Of a stretch of 64,000 nt of DNA, positions 59,033-64,000 are shown one piece after another. The stretch lies in the NCBI RefSeq assembly GCF_001613145.1, contig NZ_BDBU01000016.1:248001-312000 (forward strand), in the 5' to 3' direction. Both the position numbers and the translations under genes were made by a program. Below the pieces are notes generated by a model. That model was given only the letters and a program-made list of their open reading frames with translations, did no database searches and was not told where the DNA came from. Positions within the stretch are counted from its first letter, which is position 1, and each line of letters opens with the position of its first letter. Source of the DNA: Nocardia jejuensis NBRC 103114 (lineage in GTDB: Bacteria > Actinomycetota > Actinomycetes > Mycobacteriales > Mycobacteriaceae).

Positions 59033-60631
59033 GTGAGCCAAGCAGGCCTCCCTGTTGTTCTGATCGCCGACAAGCTCGCCCAGTCGACCGTCGACGCGCT
59101 GGGCTCCGGCGTCGAGGTCCGCTGGGTGGACGGCCCCAACCGCCCCGAGCTGCTCGCCGCCGTGGTCGATGCCGACGCGCTGCTGGTGCGCTCCGCGACC
59201 ACCGTCGACGCCGAGGTGCTCGAGGCCGGCAAGAACCTGAAGATCGTCGCCCGCGCCGGCGTCGGCCTCGACAATGTCGACGTGCCCGCCGCCACCGAGC
59301 GCGGCGTCATGGTCGTCAACGCGCCGACCTCCAACATCCACACCGCCGCGGAGCACGCCGTCACGCTGCTGCTCTCGGCCGCGCGCCAGATCCCGGCCGC
59401 CGACGCCACCCTGCGCGAGCACACCTGGCAGCGCAGCAAGTTCAACGGTGTCGAGATCCTCGGCAAGACCGTCGGCGTGATCGGCCTCGGCCGGATCGGC
59501 CAGCTTTTCGCGCAGCGCCTCGCCGCTTTCGAGACCAAGATCGTCGCGTACGACCCCTACACCTCCCCGGCCCGCGCGGCCCAGCTCGGCATCGAGCTGG
59601 TGTCCCTGGACGAGGTCCTCGAGCGGGCCGACTTCATCTCGATCCACCTGCCCAAGACGCCCGAGACCAAGGGCATGCTCAACGCCGAGACCCTCGCCAA
59701 GACCAAGAAGGGCGTCATCATCGTCAACGCCGCCCGCGGCGGTCTGATCGATGAGCAGGCGCTGGCCGATGCCATCAAGTCCGGCCACGTGCGCGCCGCC
59801 GGTCTCGACGTGTTCGAGACCGAACCCTGCACCGACAGCCCGCTTTTCGAGCTGCCGCAGGTCGTGGTGACCCCGCACCTGGGCGCCTCGACGTCCGAAG
59901 CGCAGGACCGCGCCGGCACCGATGTCGCCAAGTCGGTGCAGCTCGCCCTCGCCGGTGAGTTCGTGCCCGGCGCGGTGAACGTCACCGGTGGTTCGGTCAC
60001 CGAGGATGTCGCCCCCTGGCTGGAGATCGTCCGCAAGCAGGGCGCGCTGCTCGGCGCCCTGTCCTCGGAGCTGCCGGTCAGCATCGAGGTGCAGGTGCGC
60101 GGCGAGCTCACCGCCAATGATGTTGCGATCCTGGAGCTTTCGGCTCTGCGCGGTGTGTTCTCGGCGCTGATCGAGGACTCGGTCACCTTCGTGAACGCTC
60201 CCTCGCTGGCCAAGGACCGCGGCCTCGAGGTCACCGTCACCACGGTCTCGGAGAGCCCGACCCACCGCAGCCTGGTCGACCTGCGCGCCGTGTTCGGCGA
60301 CGGCAGCACCCTGAACGTGGCCGGCACCCTGACCGAGCCGCACCAGGTCCAGAAGATCGTCAACATCAACGGCCGCAACTACGACATGCGCGCCGAGGGC
60401 CTGAACGTGGCCGTCCTGAACTACGAGGACAAGCCGGGCCAGCTCGGCCGCCTGGCCACCAAGCTCGGCGATGCCGGCATCGACATCCTGGCCGCCCAGC
60501 TGACCCAGGACCTCGAGGCCGACGGCGCGACCGTCATCCTGCGCGTCAACAAGGATGTCCCGGCCGAGGTGCAGTCCGCCATCGCCGAGGCCGTCGGCGC
60601 GACCAAGGTCGCCCTGGTCGACCTGGACTGA
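59033..60631 (+). CDS. serA: D-3-phosphoglycerate dehydrogenase
   Basis: A 532-residue SerA of the long actinobacterial type, catalysing the first step of serine synthesis. GTG 59033 follows CAGGAGT. The NAD-binding motif is VGVIGLGRIGQLFA. Catalytic residues are in NAARGGL (Arg), FETEP (Glu) and TPHLGAST (His). Residues about 320-450 form the intervening (ASB) domain and the last 75 the ACT domain (VLNYEDKPGQLGRLATKLG) that senses serine. Position next to leuB matches mycobacterial serA1. Confidence 0.97.
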   Translation: MSQAGLPVVLIADKLAQSTVDALGSGVEVRWVDGPNRPELLAAVVDADALLVRSATTVDAEVLEAGKNLKIVARAGVGLDNVDVPAATERGVMVVNAPTSNIHTAAEHAVTLLLSAARQIPAADATLREHTWQRSKFNGVEILGKTVGVIGLGRIGQLFAQRLAAFETKIVAYDPYTSPARAAQLGIELVSLDEVLERADFISIHLPKTPETKGMLNAETLAKTKKGVIIVNAARGGLIDEQALADAIKSGHVRAAGLDVFETEPCTDSPLFELPQVVVTPHLGASTSEAQDRAGTDVAKSVQLALAGEFVPGAVNVTGGSVTEDVAPWLEIVRKQGALLGALSSELPVSIEVQVRGELTANDVAILELSALRGVFSALIEDSVTFVNAPSLAKDRGLEVTVTTVSESPTHRSLVDLRAVFGDGSTLNVAGTLTEPHQVQKIVNINGRNYDMRAEGLNVAVLNYEDKPGQLGRLATKLGDAGIDILAAQLTQDLEADGATVILRVNKDVPAEVQSAIAEAVGATKVALVDLD

Positions 60632-60662
60632 GAACGTCGGGCGTCCGCGTCCGAAAGCTGTT

Positions 60663-60703
60663 CCCGCCGAGCCTCTTCCGCACTCCGGAAGGGGCTCGGC
60701 GGG
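60663..60703. terminator. Terminator between serA and the small L7/L12-tail-like gene
   Basis: An 18-bp stem CCCGCCGAGCCTCTTCCG with its complement (one imperfect pair) encloses a 5-nt loop between convergent stop codons. Confidence 0.85.
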
Positions 60704-60705
60704 CG

Positions 60706-60945
60706 TCAGTGCCCGCGCGAGGCTCGTGCCTCGACCGCTTCCTTGGCCCGCACGAGATCGGCCGTCGGATCGAGTGCGCGATACGCCTTGATCGCGTGAA
60801 TCTTCTTGCCGCGGGCCAGGAGCTCGTCGACCTCGCGATAGTCGAACTCGAGGCTCGGGTCGGGAATGCCGAGATGCTCGATGATCGAGTCGAGTTTTCG
60901 CTCGAGACGGTCCAGCTTTCGCTCGAGTCTGTAGATGCCGAACAT
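60706..60945 (-). CDS. Small protein with ribosomal L7/L12 C-terminal-like domain
   Basis: A 79-residue protein. The N-terminus [21 protein letters not shown] is a short coiled coil. Residues about 42-76 ([19 protein letters not shown]...[12 protein letters not shown]) resemble the L7/L12 C-terminal fold. Similar proteins are common in actinobacteria, and their role is unknown. They may contact ribosomes or translation factors. TAGCGT lies 6 nt upstream of the ATG. Confidence 0.75.
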   Translation of the reverse strand: MFGIYRLERKLDRLERKLDSIIEHLGIPDPSLEFDYREVDELLARGKKIHAIKAYRALDPTADLVRAKEAVEARASRGH

Positions 60946-60951
60946 CCCCCG

Positions 60952-60957
60952 ACGCTA
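60952..60957 (-). promoter_or_regulatory. -10 element of the L7/L12-tail-like gene (leaderless)
   Basis: TAGCGT on the minus strand lies 6 nt before the ATG at 60945. Confidence 0.45.
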
Positions 60958-61102
60958 CCGATCCCGCGGCCGTCCCAGTGTGTGGGAGCGGTTCGCCCTG
61001 GTGACAGGGGTGGGACAACCACCCGCTATCGTGGCGATCGGACTTTCGCCCACCTGCGCGCGAGAGTGGTCACGGGCGTATATCCGAACGGAGCTTGCTT
61101 TC

Positions 61103-62110
61103 ATGAAACTCGCTGTCATCCCGGGCGACGGTATCGGACCCGAGGTCATCGCCGAGGCGCTCAAGGTGCTCGATGTGGTGGTGCCCGGTGTCGAGAAGAC
61201 CGAATACGACCTGGGCGCGAAGCGGTTCCATGCGACCGGTGAGATCCTGCCGGACAACGTGATCCCGGAGCTCAAGCAGCACGACGCCATCCTGCTGGGC
61301 GCGATCGGCGATCCGTCGGTGCAGAGCGGTGTGCTCGAGCGCGGGCTGCTGCTGCGCACCCGTTTCGAGCTCGATCACCACGTGAACCTGCGGCCGTCGC
61401 GGCTGTACTCCGGCGTCACCAGCCCGCTGGCCGGCAACCCGGACATCGACTTCGTGGTCGTGCGCGAGGGCACCGAGGGGCCGTACACCGGCACCGGCGG
61501 CGCCATCCGAGTGAACACCCCGCACGAGGTGGCCACCGAGGTCAGCACCAACACCCGCTTCGGTGTCGAGCGCGTGGTCCGCTACGCCTTCGAGAAGGCC
61601 CGGACCCGTCGCAAGCACCTGACCCTGGTGCACAAGAACAATGTGCTCGCCTTCGCCGGTTCGCTGTGGACCCGCACCGTCGCCGAGGTCGCCGCCGAGT
61701 ACCCGGACATCGAAACCGCGTACCAGCACATCGATGCCGCGACCATCCACATGGTCACCGATCCGGGCCGATTCGACGTGATCGTCACCGATAATCTGTT
61801 CGGCGACATCATCACCGACCTGGCCGCGGCCGTCTCCGGTGGCATCGGCCTGGCCGCGTCCGGCAATATCGACGCCTCGGGCGCCAACCCGTCGATGTTC
61901 GAGCCCGTGCACGGCTCGGCTCCCGATATCGCGGGTCGGTCCAAGGCCGATCCGACCGCCGCGATTCTCTCGGTGGCGCTGCTGCTGAACCACCTGGGCA
62001 AGTCCGACGAGGCCGCGCGCATCGAGGACGCGGTCGCCAAGGACCTCGCCTCGCGCTCCGGCGCCGCCTCCACCGTCGAGGTCGGCAGCCGGATCGCCGC
62101 CGCGATCTGA
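61103..62110 (+). CDS. leuB: 3-isopropylmalate dehydrogenase
   Basis: A 335-residue enzyme of leucine synthesis that oxidises and decarboxylates 3-isopropylmalate with NAD+. [15 protein letters not shown] is the start, after GGAG. Arg residues that bind the substrate ([19 protein letters not shown]), the YTGTGGAI loop and [12 protein letters not shown] with Mg-binding Asp are present. The length is typical of the short actinobacterial type. A hairpin follows. Confidence 0.97.
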   Translation: MKLAVIPGDGIGPEVIAEALKVLDVVVPGVEKTEYDLGAKRFHATGEILPDNVIPELKQHDAILLGAIGDPSVQSGVLERGLLLRTRFELDHHVNLRPSRLYSGVTSPLAGNPDIDFVVVREGTEGPYTGTGGAIRVNTPHEVATEVSTNTRFGVERVVRYAFEKARTRRKHLTLVHKNNVLAFAGSLWTRTVAEVAAEYPDIETAYQHIDAATIHMVTDPGRFDVIVTDNLFGDIITDLAAAVSGGIGLAASGNIDASGANPSMFEPVHGSAPDIAGRSKADPTAAILSVALLLNHLGKSDEAARIEDAVAKDLASRSGAASTVEVGSRIAAAI

Positions 62111-62122
62111 CACACGTTCACT

Positions 62123-62165
62123 CGAAGCCCCCGCCCCGAGATCGACTCGGGTGACGGGGGCTTCG
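62123..62165 (+). terminator. Terminator of leuB
   Basis: CGAAGCCCCCG (62123-62133) pairs with CGGGGGCTTCG (62155-62165), and CCCGAG/CTCGGG (62135-62140, 62146-62151) closes the inside. Confidence 0.8.
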
Positions 62166-62375
62166 CTGTGTGCGCGATGGGCGGAAATCGGTCCTCGGAT
62201 GCCCGATTTCTGTCCGTTATGCGAAACCTGATGGGGCAGTGAGACATATCGCATTCATGCATTCGGATGCGAAAACGTAACGGGGGCAGGTCTTCCGGAT
62301 TTGCCGGAAATCCGCAAACACCTCCGCCGGGTCCCGTGCGGGGGAGCGGCGCCGGGCCCGGGCGGAGGTGATCGG

Positions 62376-63554
62376 TCAGCGGGAAGCTGTGGGTACCAGA
62401 GGGATTGCGGCTACGGCGATGACGGCGGCCAGCGCGAACGTCGCGGAGAATCCGGCGGCGGTGATGAGCGCGCCGAACGCCGGCGCCACCGCGGCCGCGG
62501 CCAGGTTCTGGCCGGTGTTCTGAACGCCCAGTCCCCGTCCGGACCAATAGGGCCCGGCGATTTCGGCAACTGCCGTGAAGGCCAGGCCGTTGTCTGCCAC
62601 AGTGATAACGGACGCCGCGATCAGCAGCGGGACGGCGGCCCACCAGGTGTGGGCCCAGGTCGCTATGGCCAAGGCGGACATGGAGATTGCCGCCGCGACC
62701 GCGACCGTGCGCAGCGGCCGCAGCCGACTGCCCACCCGGTCGGACCACACACCCGCGCCGATTCGCCCGCCCGCGCTCAGGATCTGGGCCACGGTCACCA
62801 GCGCGCCGGCGGCGGCCAGGGACCAGCCCACGTCCCGGTGCAGCCACAGCAGCGCGAAAGTCCAAATGGTGGCCTGCGGAATGACCAGCAGCACCGAGAC
62901 GGCGTGGATCCGCCACAGCGTCGAATCGCCGCGGTACGGGTTGGCGGGTTTTCCTGTGTCGCCCGGAGATTGGGGCCGGGGCGGGTCCACGATGCCGATC
63001 AGGCAGCTGACGGCGGCGATTCCGGCCATCACGGCGGGCACCAGGATGGCGGTCGAGAACCCGTGTGCCGCAGCGACTGCGGGGATGGTCATGGCCCCGA
63101 TCGCGACGCCCAGCGGCTGCGCCGTCTGCCGGATTCCCATGGCCAGACCGCGCTGATTCGCCGGGAACCAGCCCACGATCACCCGGCCGCTGGCCCCGTT
63201 GGTGCTGCCCGCGCCCAGGCCGCCCAGGAACAGCGCAATGCCCAGTGCCACATGGCTGGTGACCGTCGTGGCGGCGATTCCGGCCGCGAACATGATGGCC
63301 GGTCCGGCCACCAGAACCTTGCGCTCGCCGATGCGATCCATCACATAACCCCAGGCGATCAGCGTGCAGACCAGGCCGATCGCGGGCATCGCGACCAGCA
63401 GTCCGGCCGTGGCCAGGCTCATCCCGTGATCGGTCAGGGCGGGCAGCAGGAAGGGGGTGCCGTTGACGAAGACCGCACTCGACCCCTGCGCGAAGACGCC
63501 GAGCGCCAGCATGGTCCACCGTCTCGACGTGCCGATATGTGTCACGGTGGACAT
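62376..63554 (-). CDS. Major facilitator superfamily transporter
   Basis: A 392-residue transporter with about twelve hydrophobic helices. The loop-2 signature appears as WGYVMDRIGERKVLV. Its position between leuB and the FAH-family gene matches M. tuberculosis Rv2994. GAGGTGATC lies before the ATG. Substrate is unknown, with efflux more likely than uptake from family resemblance. Confidence 0.9.
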   Translation of the reverse strand: MSTVTHIGTSRRWTMLALGVFAQGSSAVFVNGTPFLLPALTDHGMSLATAGLLVAMPAIGLVCTLIAWGYVMDRIGERKVLVAGPAIMFAAGIAATTVTSHVALGIALFLGGLGAGSTNGASGRVIVGWFPANQRGLAMGIRQTAQPLGVAIGAMTIPAVAAAHGFSTAILVPAVMAGIAAVSCLIGIVDPPRPQSPGDTGKPANPYRGDSTLWRIHAVSVLLVIPQATIWTFALLWLHRDVGWSLAAAGALVTVAQILSAGGRIGAGVWSDRVGSRLRPLRTVAVAAAISMSALAIATWAHTWWAAVPLLIAASVITVADNGLAFTAVAEIAGPYWSGRGLGVQNTGQNLAAAAVAPAFGALITAAGFSATFALAAVIAVAAIPLVPTASR

Positions 63555-63869
63555 TGGCGATCACCTCTTGTCTCAATATGTGGAACATGCGTCTTACAGA
63601 GTGAACTGTGGCCATCACGTTACACCTGATGCGTCTGGCTATTTCCGGGGCAAGCTGTCTGTTTGCTCACACCTGTCGGGTGATCTTGGTCGGGGCGCGT
63701 GCGACGGTGAGTTCTCTTGCGTATAAGGGCTTTCCACATCCCACGCGACCCGATGCGGGAGGACATGCCGCGCCGGCCCCGAGGGGTGGCCGACGGTGCG
63801 CCCCGCTCGCGTTCGCGCTCCCCGCGTGTCCTGCGGTCGGGCGCGTTTGGGCAGGTCCAAGCCCGTAGA

Positions 63870-63875
63870 TAGGAT
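63870..63875 (+). promoter_or_regulatory. -10 element of the FAH-family gene (leaderless)
   Basis: TAGGAT lies 7 nt before the ATG at 63883. Confidence 0.5.
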
Positions 63876-63882
63876 GCGAGCC

Positions 63883-64000
63883 ATGCGCCTAGGTCGAGTT
63901 GCCAGCCCAGATGGGGTCGCTTTCGTCAGCATCGAAGGGGACGGCGGCGACGCCGTGGCCCGAGAGATCGCCGAACATCCGTTCGGCACCCCCACGTTCA
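63883..64000 (+). CDS. Fumarylacetoacetate hydrolase-family protein (N-terminal part)
   Basis: Only the first 39 residues are inside the window: MRLGRVASPDGVAFVSIEGD, then an AREIAEHPFGTPTF segment. This matches the N-terminal strand region of actinobacterial FAH-family hydrolases that lie beside gltX (Rv2993c in M. tuberculosis). The catalytic domain is beyond the window, so activity cannot be judged. Confidence 0.75.
   Translation, partial: MRLGRVASPDGVAFVSIEGDGGDAVAREIAEHPFGTPTF

Noticed and set aside
57758..61018. A single open frame of 1086 codons on the minus strand across the phosphodiesterase-like gene and serA
   Set aside because: Only the part from 58837 to 57758 has a signal peptide, motifs and a start signal. 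The rest is antisense to serA, an obvious conserved enzyme, and reflects the high G+C content.

Overview
The window looks like a chromosomal segment of a high-GC mycolic-acid actinomycete, most likely Nocardia or a close relative. The evidence is strong G/C at third codon positions, frequent GTG and TTG starts, DUF5753/DUF397 regulator pairs, PknB-type kinases, many lipoproteins, and a backbone whose order recalls Mycobacterium tuberculosis Rv3010c-Rv2993c from memory (pfkA, gatB, LppZ, a DoxX protein, the PH-domain protein CFP6, ilvB-ilvN-ilvC, serA, leuB, an MFS transporter, an FAH-family protein). No rRNA, tRNA, insertion sequence, integrase or CRISPR array was seen.

Layout. 0-13.3 kb is rich in signalling: the end of a histidine kinase and its LuxR-type regulator, a large Ser/Thr kinase, a WhiJ-like XRE/DUF397 pair, pfkA, two paralogous beta-lactamase-fold lipoproteins coupled to a second Ser/Thr kinase, and a second two-component pair. 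13.4-18.8 kb holds an ABC exporter and gatB. 19-29 kb is core metabolism: an LppZ-like lipoprotein, a DoxX protein, ilvD, a CFP6-like protein and the ilvBNC operon. ilvBNC is preceded by a 15-codon leader peptide (MNRIELLVIGRRVQR) and an intrinsic terminator, a classical branched-chain attenuator.

29-58 kb lies between ilvC and serA and appears to be lineage-specific. It carries small regulator/enzyme modules (TetR or HxlR genes divergent from an enzyme gene, with visible palindromic operators). It also holds a GHKL ATPase-Z1 ATPase pair with a convergent HNH nuclease (34.5-39.9 kb), a second XRE/DUF397 pair with a palindrome array, an AbiEi-like/DUF559 protein, and a single-gene GHKL ATPase-PD-(D/E)XK nuclease fusion (51.5-53.5 kb). 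An isolated 38-residue peptide gene and a flavohemoglobin-DivIVA-globin operon follow. 58-64 kb returns to core genes: a secreted phosphodiesterase-like protein, serA, an L7/L12-tail-like protein, leuB, an MFS transporter and the start of an FAH-family gene that runs off the window.

Cross-cutting signals. Thirteen genes, counting the ilvB leader peptide, start 6-8 nt after a TANNNT -10 hexamer, which implies leaderless transcripts. Four genes between 7 and 19 kb have short tandem repeats at or just after the stop codon. The best candidates for an under-described system are the GHKL-nuclease fusion, the methylase-less GHKL-Z1 module, and the 38-residue repeat peptide.
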